DNA from: Pyrinomonadaceae bacterium
GTDB taxonomy: Bacteria; Acidobacteriota; Blastocatellia; Pyrinomonadales; Pyrinomonadaceae
NCBI GenBank assembly: GCA_023717565.1
Contig: JAMQPI010000600.1
Location: 1-35,818 of the forward strand
Length of the DNA stretch: 35,818 nt
Direction of reading: 5' to 3'
Shown: in pieces, positions 6,919 through 14,715 of the stretch
Numbering within the stretch: position 1 is the first letter of the stretch
Layout: each line of letters starts with the position of its first letter
Translations under genes and position numbers: made by a program
The notes under the pieces: generated by a model
Told to the model about the DNA's origin: nothing
Seen by the model: the letters and a program-made list of their open reading frames with translations, nothing else
Database searches by the model: none

Positions 6919-7413
6919 ATGGCGAATTTAGAAAAGCTTACAGAATTATTTCGAAAGCTCGGTGCCTCTGACCCGGAAGCGTGGGCCTCGTCACAAGTAA
7001 CTGAAGGGATAAACCAGCTGGGAAGATTTTTGTTTCTTCGACAAGCTTGGACCCAGGTTATCGATGAAACCGACCACTCCTGGATTCAAGATCGGATCGA
7101 CAGCTCCTCAAAACAGCCGGAAGCTCCCTGTTCCGGCATTGGCCCGGCGCTCCAAAGCCTCCTGGCTCACGGAGCAAACCCACAGGACATCACCGACGTT
7201 GTACGCGTTATGCAATATGAACTGTTGTTCGGTGTGTGTTATCTGTTGGACGATCCCGGCTTGGTTGAGGAAGAAGTGCAAGACATATCATGGAGTCTGA
7301 TTCAGTTTAATGAAGCTGGCGAGGCGGTAGGCGAGATTGAGGGCTTGCACGAATCCGTTCTGGGGACCGATCCAACCGGAAGGGAGATGCGTCCTAGAGG
7401 GTGGCGCGCATAA
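6919..7413 (+). CDS. conserved hypothetical protein
   Basis: 164 residues, soluble, mostly helical. Opening MANLEKLTELFRKLGASDPE, then WASSQVTEGINQLGRFLFLR and QAWTQVIDE, a middle HGANPQDITDVVRVMQYELL, and an end with GREMRPRGWRA. Proteins with this opening are found widely as uncharacterised single-domain proteins, but I know no function. Its stop codon TAA lies inside the R''-like GCATAAC of a short attC-like element, a typical cassette arrangement. No clear ribosome site precedes the ATG. Confidence 0.75.
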   Translation: MANLEKLTELFRKLGASDPEAWASSQVTEGINQLGRFLFLRQAWTQVIDETDHSWIQDRIDSSSKQPEAPCSGIGPALQSLLAHGANPQDITDVVRVMQYELLFGVCYLLDDPGLVEEEVQDISWSLIQFNEAGEAVGEIEGLHESVLGTDPTGREMRPRGWRA

Positions 7414-7452
7414 CAAGTTGCGTGGGGCGCGTAGATGAGCACAACGTTCGGC
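7408..7452 (+). other. short, decayed attC-like site
   Basis: R''-like GCATAAC (7408-7414) followed by AAGTTGCG, and CACAAC before an R' GTTCGGC (7446-7452). The ends can pair (GTTGCG with CACAAC with one mismatch), but only 45 bases separate them, so the variable loop is nearly gone. It is probably an attC that suffered an internal deletion. Confidence 0.4.
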
Positions 7453-7490
7453 TGCTTCGCATTTGAATAAACAGGTTTGGAGGAACTCGA

Positions 7491-7985
7491 ATGAAAATTC
7501 AGCAGCCCTTTGGAGCGAAGAGAGTTTTGAAGCTATGGCTCGTAGTTTTGGTCACGGCTGTTGTAGTGCTAGCCGCACCAGAACCTACGCCGGTAGACTC
7601 CGGCATTGAACAAGAGAAACGGGTGCGGGAGTTCGTAGGGGCTTTTAACACCCGCAACGTTGACGCAATGCTTGAAGTGGCGGACGAGAATGTTCAATGG
7701 TTGAGCGTAGATGGGGCGAAGGTTTCCGTCGAGACCGAAGGTAAGGCGGCGTTGCGCGAGAGCATGGAACGTTACTTCCGCAGTTGCCCTTCATGTAAGT
7801 CGTCGTTGGAATGGATTCAGAGCGCAGGGAGTCGCGTAACAGCGTTGGAACGTGCGAGTTGGTCTGGTAAAAGCGGGGCGAAGTCACAGCGGGGTTTGTC
7901 AGTGTACGAGTTTCGTGGTGGCAAAATTCTGCGTGTTTATTACTTTCCAGCTGAAGTTGATTCGCAACCGCCAGTAAGTAAGTGA
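7491..7985 (+). CDS. secreted SnoaL/NTF2-like domain protein
   Basis: 164 residues. The N-terminus is hydrophobic (LKLWLVVLVTAVVVLAAPEP, about 13-32) and acts as a signal peptide or anchor. The NTF2-like cone fold follows: REFVGAFNTRNVDAMLEVAD (about 46-65), EGKAALRESMERYF (about 86-99), then strands ending GGKILRVYYFPA (about 143-154). This is the SnoaL-like layout of small-molecule-binding or isomerase-type proteins. The catalytic Asp/His pair cannot be assigned. A good GGAGG lies upstream of the ATG. The gene follows the decayed attC at 7408-7452 and precedes a lone R'' box at 8011-8017. Confidence 0.8.
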   Translation: MKIQQPFGAKRVLKLWLVVLVTAVVVLAAPEPTPVDSGIEQEKRVREFVGAFNTRNVDAMLEVADENVQWLSVDGAKVSVETEGKAALRESMERYFRSCPSCKSSLEWIQSAGSRVTALERASWSGKSGAKSQRGLSVYEFRGGKILRVYYFPAEVDSQPPVSK

Positions 7986-8069
7986 ATACGGTTTGTTTCC
8001 ATCACGCGCTGCCGAACAAATCATTCAACTGAAGTATCGACTCTAGATGCAGCTTGAGGGAGAAATTAA

Positions 8070-8774
8070 ATGACCGCCAAAGACATCGTCGCCGAGCTTA
8101 AAAAGCTCGGCAACGCACAAACCAAGAAAACCTGGATGACCCACGGCGCCCAGGAGCCGTGCCTCGGCGTCAAGGTCGAGGACATGAAGAAGATCCAGAA
8201 ACGGGTCAAGATGGACTACCAGCTGGCTCTGGATCTCTACGACACCGGCATCGCCGACGCGATGTACCTCGCCGGACTGATCGCGGACGACGCGAAGATG
8301 AGCAAGAAGGACCTGCAAAAGTGGATCGAAGGCGCCAGCTGCGACTGGGTCGCCGAATTCACTGTCCCGTGGGTGGCATCCGCGGGCCCGCATGGTCGAG
8401 CGATGGCCTTGAAGTGGATCGAATCCAAGGACGAAACCATCGCCTCGGCCGGCTGGCAGACTTACAGCTGCATGGTCGCCATCAAGGAGGACGCGGACCT
8501 CGACCTTGCCGAGATCAAATCGCTCCTCCAGCGCGTGGCGAAGTCGATCCACCTGCAGCCCAATCGCGTCAAATACGTGATGAACAGTTTCGTCATCGCC
8601 GTCGCCTGCTACGTCAAACCGCTCCACAAGCTCGCGGTCGATACGGCCAACGGCCTCGGCAAGGTCGCCGTAGACCTGGTCGGGGCGTGCAAGATTCCGT
8701 TCGCGCCCGATCATATCAAGAAATTCGAAGCCCGCAGCCCGATCGGCAAGAAGCGCAAGTCGCCGAAGTGTTGA
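8070..8774 (+). CDS. AlkD-like DNA alkylation repair protein (HEAT repeats)
   Basis: 234 residues, in the range of AlkD-family DNA glycosylases, which remove alkylated bases using stacked HEAT-like repeats around the DNA. Supporting stretches are LGVKVEDMKKIQKRVKMDYQ (about 31-50), the repeat IEGASCDWVAEFTVPWVASA with its DW pair, KWIESKDETIASAGWQTYSC and QPNRVKYVMNSFVIAVACYV. The C-terminus is strongly basic (IGKKRKSPKC). Third codon positions are almost all C or G, unlike the gene before and much unlike the AT-rich gene after, so it was probably acquired separately. AGGGAGAA precedes the ATG. Confidence 0.88.
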   Translation: MTAKDIVAELKKLGNAQTKKTWMTHGAQEPCLGVKVEDMKKIQKRVKMDYQLALDLYDTGIADAMYLAGLIADDAKMSKKDLQKWIEGASCDWVAEFTVPWVASAGPHGRAMALKWIESKDETIASAGWQTYSCMVAIKEDADLDLAEIKSLLQRVAKSIHLQPNRVKYVMNSFVIAVACYVKPLHKLAVDTANGLGKVAVDLVGACKIPFAPDHIKKFEARSPIGKKRKSPKC

Positions 8775-8869
8775 TCGGGCTGTCGATGCTGCAGCTACCC
8801 TTTGCTCAAGGCATCAACATGGCACATAACCGATTGCAAGACATCGTAAGCAAACTAAGGTGAAACCCT

Positions 8870-9457
8870 ATGCCCAAAAGTATGAACACCGCTAATAGCA
8901 ACAAAAAAGCGTTGTCACCACAACAACGTGAAGAACTACTCAGAGCATTGAAAGCCCGTTTTGAGAAAAACATGAACCGACATAAAGGTCTTGAGTGGGC
9001 TAGAGTGCAAGCGAAGCTGGAAGCCAATACCGGAAAATTATGGACGCTCAATGAAATGGAAAGAACTGGCGGTGAACCGGATGTTGTTGGTCATGATAAA
9101 AAGACGGGCGAATACATCTTTTATGATTGTTCAGCGGAAAGCCCTAAAGGCCGCAGAAGTGTTTGTTACGACCGTGAAGCGCTGGAGTCAAGGAAAGAAC
9201 ATAAACCCCAAAATAGCGCGATTGATATGGCAGCTGCCCTGGGCATTGAACTTTTAACGGAAGAACAGTATCGAGAGTTGCAGACGCTTGGAAATTTCGA
9301 TTTGAAAACTTCGAGTTGGGTGAAAACACCTTCTGATATTAGAAAACTCGGCGGCGCCCTCTTTTGTGATCGCCGCTACGGAAAAGTCTTCCTGTATCAC
9401 AACGGTGCCGAGTCTTACTATGGTGCCAGGGCATTCCGTGGCTCGCTAAGGGTCTAG
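8870..9457 (+). CDS. DUF4256 family protein
   Basis: 195 residues matching the DUF4256 pattern as I remember it: LSPQQREELLRALKARFEKN (about 16-35), HKGLEWARVQAKLEA, ERTGGEPDVVGHDKKTGEYI, the acidic FYDCSAESPKGRRSVCYDRE (about 84-103), AAALGIELLTEEQYRELQ, and an end with YHNGAESYYGARAFRGSLRV. Function is unknown. The clustered D/E/C residues hint at a metal or nucleotide site. Its codon use is AT-rich, against the GC-rich gene just upstream, and no attC site separates them. AAGGTGAAACCCT precedes the ATG. Confidence 0.88.
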   Translation: MPKSMNTANSNKKALSPQQREELLRALKARFEKNMNRHKGLEWARVQAKLEANTGKLWTLNEMERTGGEPDVVGHDKKTGEYIFYDCSAESPKGRRSVCYDREALESRKEHKPQNSAIDMAAALGIELLTEEQYRELQTLGNFDLKTSSWVKTPSDIRKLGGALFCDRRYGKVFLYHNGAESYYGARAFRGSLRV

Positions 9458-9561
9458 ATTTCAGGCAGACAGCCAAGTGTGAATTTTAGGAACGGCGGTT
9501 TGGAAAGCGGATTTTAGAAAGGAACATGGGTACAGCAAATTCTCAATGGGAGGGGATTAGA

Positions 9562-9792
9562 ATGATGAGCAATGCCACCAAACGTTGGATTCCTCGCTTG
9601 ATTCACCTCATCTTTAGCATTCCAATAGTCGGTTATGTTTATAGTCCGTTTGAAGAACTTCCAAACTACGCCCCCGTGGTTCGGTTTGTCTCCATTCCTG
9701 TACTTGTCCTTACGGGATTTTGGATGTGGAAAGGCCATGTCCTGCGACGACTTATTTCGAAAAGATCGGCTCAACAAGGTGCTGCAGATTAA
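9562..9792 (+). CDS. small two-helix membrane protein
   Basis: 76 residues from ATG 9562, chosen because GGGAGGGG (9548-9555) lies six bases before it. An upstream in-frame ATG at 9526 (behind AAAGGA) would add 12 residues. The sequence MMSNATKRWIPRLIHLIFSI then PIVGYVYSPFEELPNYAP, a second hydrophobic stretch FVSIPVLVLTGFWMWKGHVL, and a basic tail RRLISKRSAQQ indicate two membrane helices with positive ends in the cytosol. The same type of protein occurs widely as a hypothetical protein, but I know no role. Confidence 0.75.
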   Translation: MMSNATKRWIPRLIHLIFSIPIVGYVYSPFEELPNYAPVVRFVSIPVLVLTGFWMWKGHVLRRLISKRSAQQGAAD

Positions 9793-9889
9793 CCCGACTC
9801 TGAGGTGAGGTTATGGAAGTTTGTCCTCTGGCATGATTAGCACTCCTGTGATAGCTCATGAAAAGCAATCTCTCAGGAACAAGCTTTAA

Positions 9890-10216
9890 ATGAAATGGCG
9901 GGGCTACTTAATCTTCGGGCTGGTCACTGTGATCCTGGCTCCGGTTAGCGCGCTCTGCGCGTTTTTTAACCCCGTCGGCCTTATCCTGTTAGAAGTGATA
10001 GCCGCTCCAGCTGTGCGCCTTATGGGTTTCAACCCGCCGGCTGGCTGGTCAAGCATAGGGAGCAGCATGGTCGTCAATTTAATATGGCCCTTGACACTCG
10101 CGCCGCTCCACTGGCTGAACTATCGGGTACTGCGATGGAATGTTTGGAGTTATGTTGGGCTATTGCTGATAGTCAACGCAGTGATTACTGTTGCGGTGCT
10201 GCTGGTGAATTCCTAA
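9890..10216 (+). CDS. small integral membrane protein
   Basis: 108 residues, three or four hydrophobic segments: about 5-25, 28-45, 62-78 and 86-106. There is no catalytic motif and no family that I recognise. The upstream sequence AGGAACAAGCTTTAA contains an AGGA at a workable distance. The preceding small membrane-protein gene is 97 bases upstream with no attC site between them. Downstream is the long gap that holds attC site 8. Confidence 0.65.
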   Translation: MKWRGYLIFGLVTVILAPVSALCAFFNPVGLILLEVIAAPAVRLMGFNPPAGWSSIGSSMVVNLIWPLTLAPLHWLNYRVLRWNVWSYVGLLLIVNAVITVAVLLVNS

Positions 10217-10603
10217 AGATGAAGCCGCACCTAGGTCTGATATAGACACCTTTGGTTTATCATCAGACCTGCAGGCTATGGCGACGTCAAGCTGATAATT
10301 TTATCGACGTTGCCCAGATGCGAACCGGCCACCTGACAACTCATTCAACCGGACGCGCCGATAGCATCTCTTTAATGCTCTAATGCCGGAGCGAGTGTGC
10401 CCTGGTCGTGCGCCGAACCGCGACTTTCTGAGAGTCAATCGTACATTCAAGTAGTCTTGTTCGTTCAGTTTGAATGCCGGTCGCGCGCTGCTGCTGAAGC
10501 GCCCGTTGCTCATCTTTGGAGAAATGCCTGAAAAGTAGAGTTGGTTACGTGATGCCAGCGGCACCTTGGTGTTGGGAGTGGTGGTCTCTCTTAGAGGAAC
10601 GCT
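10217..10603. other. 387-base gap: inverted repeat plus attC site 8
   Basis: No gene found. A perfect nine-base inverted repeat, AGGTCTGAT (10233-10241) and ATCAGACCT (10262-10270), is followed by a second hairpin formed by GGCGACGTC and GACGTTGCC around 10277-10310. The attC site lies at 10412-10511. The remaining 92 bases before the next gene hold nothing recognisable beyond the GAGGAA ribosome site at the end. Confidence 0.55.
10412..10511 (+). other. integron attC site 8
   Basis: R'' GCCGAAC (10412-10418). The 3' part TTCAGTTTGAATGCCGGTCG and the loop TAGTCTTGTTC repeat those of sites 3 and 7, and CTGCTGAAGCGCCC matches the usual L' region. The R' box GTTGCTC (10505-10511) keeps GTT but departs from RRRY. 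Arms pair less well than in site 2. Length 100 bp. Confidence 0.65.
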
Positions 10604-11077
10604 ATGTTTTGGCTGAGCGCGAATAATCATATCCTCACGGCCGCAGTCTTTTTGTGGATCAGCATCGCGACATTCTCGCTACCATCGCCACAGCTTTATG
10701 AAGATCAAGGGATTGCCGAAGCCCTGCTGAAGTACGAGATGCACCGGCTTGCCGCAAGCCCCAGATGGAAAGTCTTCTACATCGCATTTGGTCTAACCGA
10801 TCCATATGCGCCGGATGAGATGTTCATGAGCAGATTCGGGGAGAGTGTGCTCCCAGTCAGGAAGTATCAAAAGAAAGAATTTGACGTGGAGCGTTTGAAG
10901 AAAGAAGGCGGAGTTGTTCTGGGCGTGTATGGCATCAAGCACAAAAGCGACGCAGAGGTTGAGGTTGAGTGGTATCGATTCGTCGTGCCAGGCGAAGCCG
11001 AAGGGTATGTGTGCACGGTGAATCGAAAGTATCATCAGTGGGTAGTTGGAAGCTGCAAAGGGACTTGGATTTCCTGA
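10604..11077 (+). CDS. secreted or anchored hypothetical protein
   Basis: 157 residues. The N-terminal hydrophobic stretch LTAAVFLWISIATFSLPSPQ (about 11-30) is a signal peptide or anchor. Mature part: QLYEDQGIAEALLKYEMHRL, a WKVFYIAFGLTDPYAPDEMF segment, EFDVERLKKEGGVVLGVYGI, and an end with two Cys (GYVCTVNRKYHQWVVGSCKG) that could form a disulfide in the periplasm. No named family is recognised. GAGGAA precedes the ATG at a suitable distance. The next gene begins 82 bases after the stop. Confidence 0.65.
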   Translation: MFWLSANNHILTAAVFLWISIATFSLPSPQLYEDQGIAEALLKYEMHRLAASPRWKVFYIAFGLTDPYAPDEMFMSRFGESVLPVRKYQKKEFDVERLKKEGGVVLGVYGIKHKSDAEVEVEWYRFVVPGEAEGYVCTVNRKYHQWVVGSCKGTWIS

Positions 11078-11159
11078 ACGGTGGCAAGCAGTCGTCACCA
11101 AGCTTTTCCAATCGAGAAAGGATTCTTGTCATGAGAGTCTTTACATGGCAGAACACGTT

Positions 11160-11747
11160 ATGAGCGCATCGAATTCATCAACGCAGCACATCCGCATATG
11201 GGGCATCCTGTCGGTCGCTCTGCCATCATTGGCGGTGCTCTCCCCGGTGCTCGCCGCGTTCATTCTTGATGTTTTCGTGGATCGACCTGGGAGTGTGACT
11301 ACCTCATTTCCGGGAGTAGCATACGGCGCCGCGCTCATCATGAAGGTCAGCATTGCGCTCGTTGTGGTTGTTACCGTCACAGCGTTGGTGAAACGCGAGC
11401 GCCCTTCCTGGCCCGGACCGCCCGTACCCGTCTGGGGCAGCCTGTCATTGACTCTGACACTGTTGGCGCCACTCTTTGCGGCGCTAGCGGTCGTTACTGC
11501 TCAGGCACTGGTGGCTAAACCAGAGTCCCTGAGTTACTTCCATCGAGTCTCACGCACCGGCGTGTTAGTCATGTTGGCGAGCATCGCGGCTGGTGTCTTT
11601 GCCGCTGTCATCGCTTTGACGCGTCGCGAGCGCCCTTGTTCACTGGCAATTCTCGGCCTGGTAACGAACGCATGTCTCATTGGTTTGTTCAAGTATTTTG
11701 AGTTCTACAAACTGGGTTTCGACCAGGATCGATGGGCAGCGCCTTGA
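11160..11747 (+). CDS. four-helix membrane protein
   Basis: 195 residues from ATG 11160. In-frame ATGs exist at 11145 and 11046, but the latter overlaps the previous gene. Four long hydrophobic segments are visible: about 13-40, 55-78, 95-125 and 135-160, plus a C-terminal one near 165-180. Each pair is followed by the same cytosolic motif, (K/R)RERPSWPG and RRERPCSLA, suggesting an internal duplication of a two-helix unit. No family is recognised. The ATG overlaps the stop of a ten-codon frame (11131-11163) that has GAGAAAGG upstream, so its translation may be coupled to that leader. Confidence 0.65.
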   Translation: MSASNSSTQHIRIWGILSVALPSLAVLSPVLAAFILDVFVDRPGSVTTSFPGVAYGAALIMKVSIALVVVVTVTALVKRERPSWPGPPVPVWGSLSLTLTLLAPLFAALAVVTAQALVAKPESLSYFHRVSRTGVLVMLASIAAGVFAAVIALTRRERPCSLAILGLVTNACLIGLFKYFEFYKLGFDQDRWAAP

Positions 11748-11802
11748 ACTCAGTTGATCAGCGTCTAATCTCAGGTTCGTCTCTCATACTCGGAGTCAAG
11801 CA

Positions 11803-12261
11803 ATGAAGATCGCCAGCCCCTATTTGATTATCTTGACGTTGAGTTGGTACGTCTTAGCCTGTTCATCACCGAAGATCATTGAGCAGACAAAGCCCTTCCC
11901 CGTGGGTGACTATCAATATGCCGGTTATATCAAAGGCGGTGGCAAGATCGTTGAGGGGCAGTTGTCAATTACTTCAGTCGAATCGCGGCGAATTCAATCG
12001 GGGGAGCAGATCCAGATCAAAGGAAACTGGCAGTTAAGTAAGGTGGGCAATCCAGAGAAGATCGGACCCCAGGTAGGTTCCGGCGAATTGACTGGTTCAA
12101 TCATTAAGGGGGAGATCTACATCGACCTCAATCCGAATATCTCTGACAGCAATGTGATTCTCAAGGGCACAATTGAGGGCAAACGATTTCACGGAACATG
12201 GAGCTTCAACGGTTACGCCGGAGCGATCAATCAAGGGACTTTTGAGGCCACCAGGAAATAG
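11803..12261 (+). CDS. putative lipoprotein
   Basis: 152 residues. Signal IASPYLIILTLSWYVLACSS with a lipobox-like VLA-C (Cys about 20), so it is probably lipid-anchored. The mature domain is all-beta, with short strands ending in Gly: GDYQYAGYIKGGGKIVEGQL, IQIKGNWQLSKVG, SGELTGSIIKGEIYIDLNPN, LKGTIEGKRFHGTWSFNGYA and a final INQGTFEATRK. This looks like a small beta barrel such as those of lipocalin-like or 'avidin-like' sensors, but no named family is certain. GGAGTCAAGCA precedes the ATG. It is one of eleven genes in a row with no recognised attC site. Confidence 0.7.
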   Translation: MKIASPYLIILTLSWYVLACSSPKIIEQTKPFPVGDYQYAGYIKGGGKIVEGQLSITSVESRRIQSGEQIQIKGNWQLSKVGNPEKIGPQVGSGELTGSIIKGEIYIDLNPNISDSNVILKGTIEGKRFHGTWSFNGYAGAINQGTFEATRK

Positions 12262-12286
12262 GGACGAGTATTGGATCTGTGAGCGA

Positions 12287-12430
12287 TTACAGGCGCAGTC
12301 GGATTCCACCGAAAATCCCATTCAACCAGGTATCGGGCCCTAGCCTGTACTTGACCGTCTTATCGCGCTTGACGATTGGCTGGCACTGACACGCGATAGG
12401 CGTGGTTCTCACGCAATCCTTGCACAACAT
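12287..12430 (-). pseudogene. possible minus-strand gene fragment
   Basis: On the minus strand a 47-codon frame encodes MLCKDCVRTTPIACQCQPIV and then KYRLGPDTWLNGIFGGIRLR with one more Leu before the stop. The end resembles the closing strand of a secreted or outer-membrane beta protein, and the Cys pattern CKDC...CQC is striking for such a short frame. There is no ribosome site before the ATG, and the frame is closed a few codons upstream, so it would be a 3' remnant. This is the only candidate on the minus strand in the first 26 kb, and it may be chance. Confidence 0.25.
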
Positions 12431-12471
12431 TTGAATGTGGGCAGCTGCAGCGGCCCGCTTGGATTCTCTTC

Positions 12472-12846
12472 ATGGCTAAGATTTGGAAGGAAAAATTCGC
12501 ACCCTCGCGTCACCAGAGTAAGATGGACGTGCCGGTTCGCCCTAAGCTAGGCGGTCTGCCACCGTGGCTATACTTTGTCCGAGTTTGCTCCTTCACCTTC
12601 GAGTTTCATTCGATTGAGCAGATCAAGATCTGTCTCGCATATTATGAAAAGAAGCTCCATCCAAGTTCTCGCATCGATATAGGCGCGGCTGATTCCTGGG
12701 AAGTACAACGTTGGTTTGAAAGGTTGCCAATGTATCTTTTAGAGAAGCCGAAGAGACACCGAGTTGTGAAAGCTTTGAATTCGACAATCAAAGAGTTCGG
12801 TGAGCTATACCCGCTAAAGCCGGTTGTGAGATCAGGCGACGCTTGA
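12472..12846 (+). CDS. conserved hypothetical protein
   Basis: 124 residues, soluble and basic. The central part LYFVRVCSFTFEFHSIEQIK then ICLAYYEKKLHPSSRIDIG followed by DSWEVQRWFERLPMYLLEKP is well formed and looks like one small domain. I believe similar proteins occur as unnamed hypotheticals in environmental bacteria, with no known role. The upstream sequence has only a weak GGATTCTCTTC, and the start is supported by the lack of an earlier in-frame ATG. The stop is followed after 46 bases by the next gene. Confidence 0.65.
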   Translation: MAKIWKEKFAPSRHQSKMDVPVRPKLGGLPPWLYFVRVCSFTFEFHSIEQIKICLAYYEKKLHPSSRIDIGAADSWEVQRWFERLPMYLLEKPKRHRVVKALNSTIKEFGELYPLKPVVRSGDA

Positions 12847-12892
12847 GCGGCCATACTGCCGACCGCGAACAGAAGTTCAGCGGCTATCAAAT

Positions 12893-13321
12893 ATGATTCA
12901 GATCGAAATCGGCGAAAGCTCCGAAAAATCTCCTTGCGCTGATTGCGGCAATCGCTCACTAACCGTTTGGGGTTATGTTTATGAAAACGGTAACGCCCAT
13001 GCGGTTTATTATGCGAGTTGGACGCCTGGGCACCTTGAACGCGGTGCTCAGTTGATTGTCAGCATTGACGGTTGGGGTGAAGGAGCCGATGCGTCCAATC
13101 GTCACTGTGTTGCGGTCAACTGTCTAATGGGCGAAGACCGGCCGGGGTATTCCGTGATTGATGCATCGCAATCTTTATGGAGCCAAGAAGAATTTCTCGG
13201 TCAGATGCTTTCGCGTGAACAAGCTTTTGAAACAGGCGCAACCGGTCCGGCATTCGAGATCCTGGACCGTATAGCGGAAGAAGATCACAGATTTAGTGCC
13301 TTCTTGTTAAATAGAACCTAA
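12893..13321 (+). CDS. hypothetical protein with N-terminal CxxC
   Basis: 142 residues, acidic. It begins MIQIEIGESSEKSPCADCGN, where CADC (15-18) could be half of a zinc site, then SLTVWGYVYENGNAHAVYYA, SIDGWGEGADASNRHCVAVN, and VIDASQSLWSQEEFLGQMLS. The C-terminal helix ends with RIAEEDHRFSAFLLNRT. No membrane or signal segments. I know no named family. The start ATG follows AGCGGCTATCAAAT, with no strong ribosome site, so expression may depend on the upstream gene. Confidence 0.65.
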   Translation: MIQIEIGESSEKSPCADCGNRSLTVWGYVYENGNAHAVYYASWTPGHLERGAQLIVSIDGWGEGADASNRHCVAVNCLMGEDRPGYSVIDASQSLWSQEEFLGQMLSREQAFETGATGPAFEILDRIAEEDHRFSAFLLNRT

Positions 13322-13456
13322 TCAATGGAAAGTTCTTCTTCTTGTGGGTGACCGATTCCACCAGCGAAAACTCTCAAAGTAATTCTTGACGGGTACAAGC
13401 GCAGCCGTGCATCAGAGTAACTGAAGTTGTCCGGAGGGCCTTTGGAGGGAAAAAAC

Positions 13457-14692
13457 ATGTTTCAGTGTAACTTTGTCAGAAACGCCGCCCGTTTAGCGTT
13501 CCTGATCTGTTGTCTGTCAACAGTCTGGCAACCAGCAGCCTCATACGCTCAGGGGGAAGAGGATGTCGAGGCGCTGAAGCAAAAGGTGGGCGAGCTAATC
13601 AGAAAGCAACAATACACTGAGGCTTTACCGCTCCTGGAAAAGCTGGCAGTTGCCGACCCTGAGGACCCACAAACGCACTTTTATCTCGGGTTCGCTCTGA
13701 TTGCGCAAGCGAATACCACAAAGGACGCCGCCAAGCGCAGGGCGTTGCGCGTTCGCGCCCGTACTGCTTACATTAAGTCCAAAGAGCTGGGCGTCAACGA
13801 ACCGGTGGTCGACGCACTAATTCACAGCATCCCGCCGGACGGCTCGGACGGCAGGGCGTTTTCGCAAAACGCCGAAGCGGACAGATTAATGACCGAGGCG
13901 GAATCCCTCTTCTCACAAGGCAAGCTCGACGATGCGCTCGTCAATTACCAGAAGGCGCTCGGGCTCGACCCGCAGATATACGAGGCCGCGCTCTTCTCTG
14001 GCGACGTGTATACCCAACGCGGCGACTTCCAAAAGGCCGAAATCTGGTATCAAAAGGCGATCGCTATTGATCCTGACAGAGAGACCGCCTACCGCTATTC
14101 GGCGACGCCCCTGATGAAGCAACGCAAATTCGACCAGGCGCGCGATCGTTACGTCGAGGCGTACATCAGTGAACCCTACAACCGCTATTCGGCCGCCGGC
14201 CTGACGCAATGGGCCCAGGCCACCAACACCAATCTCGCGCACCCGAAAATCGACATCCCGACCGACGTCACTTTTGACGAGAAGGGCGATGCGAAGATCA
14301 ATTTGGACGCAAGCGCTCTGCTCGGCGGCAAAGACGACGGCTCCTTCGCCTGGATCTCCTATGGTGCGACTCGCTCGACCTGGCGCAAGGAGAAGTTCGC
14401 CAAAACTTTTCCGGAGGAGAAAGCATACCGTCACAGCCTGGCGGAGGAAGCCGACGCGTTGCGAAGCGTTATCGCGCTGGCCACCAGTGATAAGAAAGTG
14501 AAGCAGCTCAGCCCCTCACTGGCGAAATTGAAAAAGCTGAGTGACGAAGGCTTGCTCGAGGCCTATATCTTGATGGCGCGACCCGACGATGGCATCGCTG
14601 CGGATTTTCCGGCTTATCTCAAACGGAATCGAGACAAGCTGCGCCGGTATGTCGTCGACTATGTTTTGACTGCGGGCGGAATATCGAGCTGA
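13457..14692 (+). CDS. secreted tetratricopeptide-repeat protein
   Basis: 411 residues from ATG 13457, with GGAGGG directly upstream. Signal peptide about 1-31 (LAFLICCLSTVWQPAASYAQ). TPR units: about 40-75 (LIRKQQYTEALPLLEKLAVA, DPEDPQTHFYLGFAL), then three consecutive units from about 145 to 250 (LFSQGKLDDALVNYQKALGL, RGDFQKAEIWYQKAIAIDPD, QRKFDQARDRYVEAYISEPY). The C-terminal 150 residues form a separate domain with FAWISYGATRSTWRKEKFAK and a helical end. TPRs bind other proteins, so a scaffold role in the periplasm or at the outer membrane is inferred. At 1.2 kb it is large for a cassette gene. Confidence 0.85.
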   Translation: MFQCNFVRNAARLAFLICCLSTVWQPAASYAQGEEDVEALKQKVGELIRKQQYTEALPLLEKLAVADPEDPQTHFYLGFALIAQANTTKDAAKRRALRVRARTAYIKSKELGVNEPVVDALIHSIPPDGSDGRAFSQNAEADRLMTEAESLFSQGKLDDALVNYQKALGLDPQIYEAALFSGDVYTQRGDFQKAEIWYQKAIAIDPDRETAYRYSATPLMKQRKFDQARDRYVEAYISEPYNRYSAAGLTQWAQATNTNLAHPKIDIPTDVTFDEKGDAKINLDASALLGGKDDGSFAWISYGATRSTWRKEKFAKTFPEEKAYRHSLAEEADALRSVIALATSDKKVKQLSPSLAKLKKLSDEGLLEAYILMARPDDGIAADFPAYLKRNRDKLRRYVVDYVLTAGGISS

Positions 14693-14715
14693 ACCGCGAA
14701 GTAGCATCAGTAGTT

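Noticed and set aside
8043-8714. Long minus-strand open frame over the AlkD-like gene
   Set aside because: Arises from the strong third-position GC bias of the plus-strand gene; no motif or ribosome site.
8159-8863. Long open frame in another phase over the AlkD-like gene
   Set aside because: Arg- and Gly-rich composition is the usual shadow of a GC-rich gene; the AlkD frame has the family motifs.
13913-14434. Minus-strand open frame over the TPR gene
   Set aside because: Shadow frame; the plus strand shows clear TPR units and a signal peptide.
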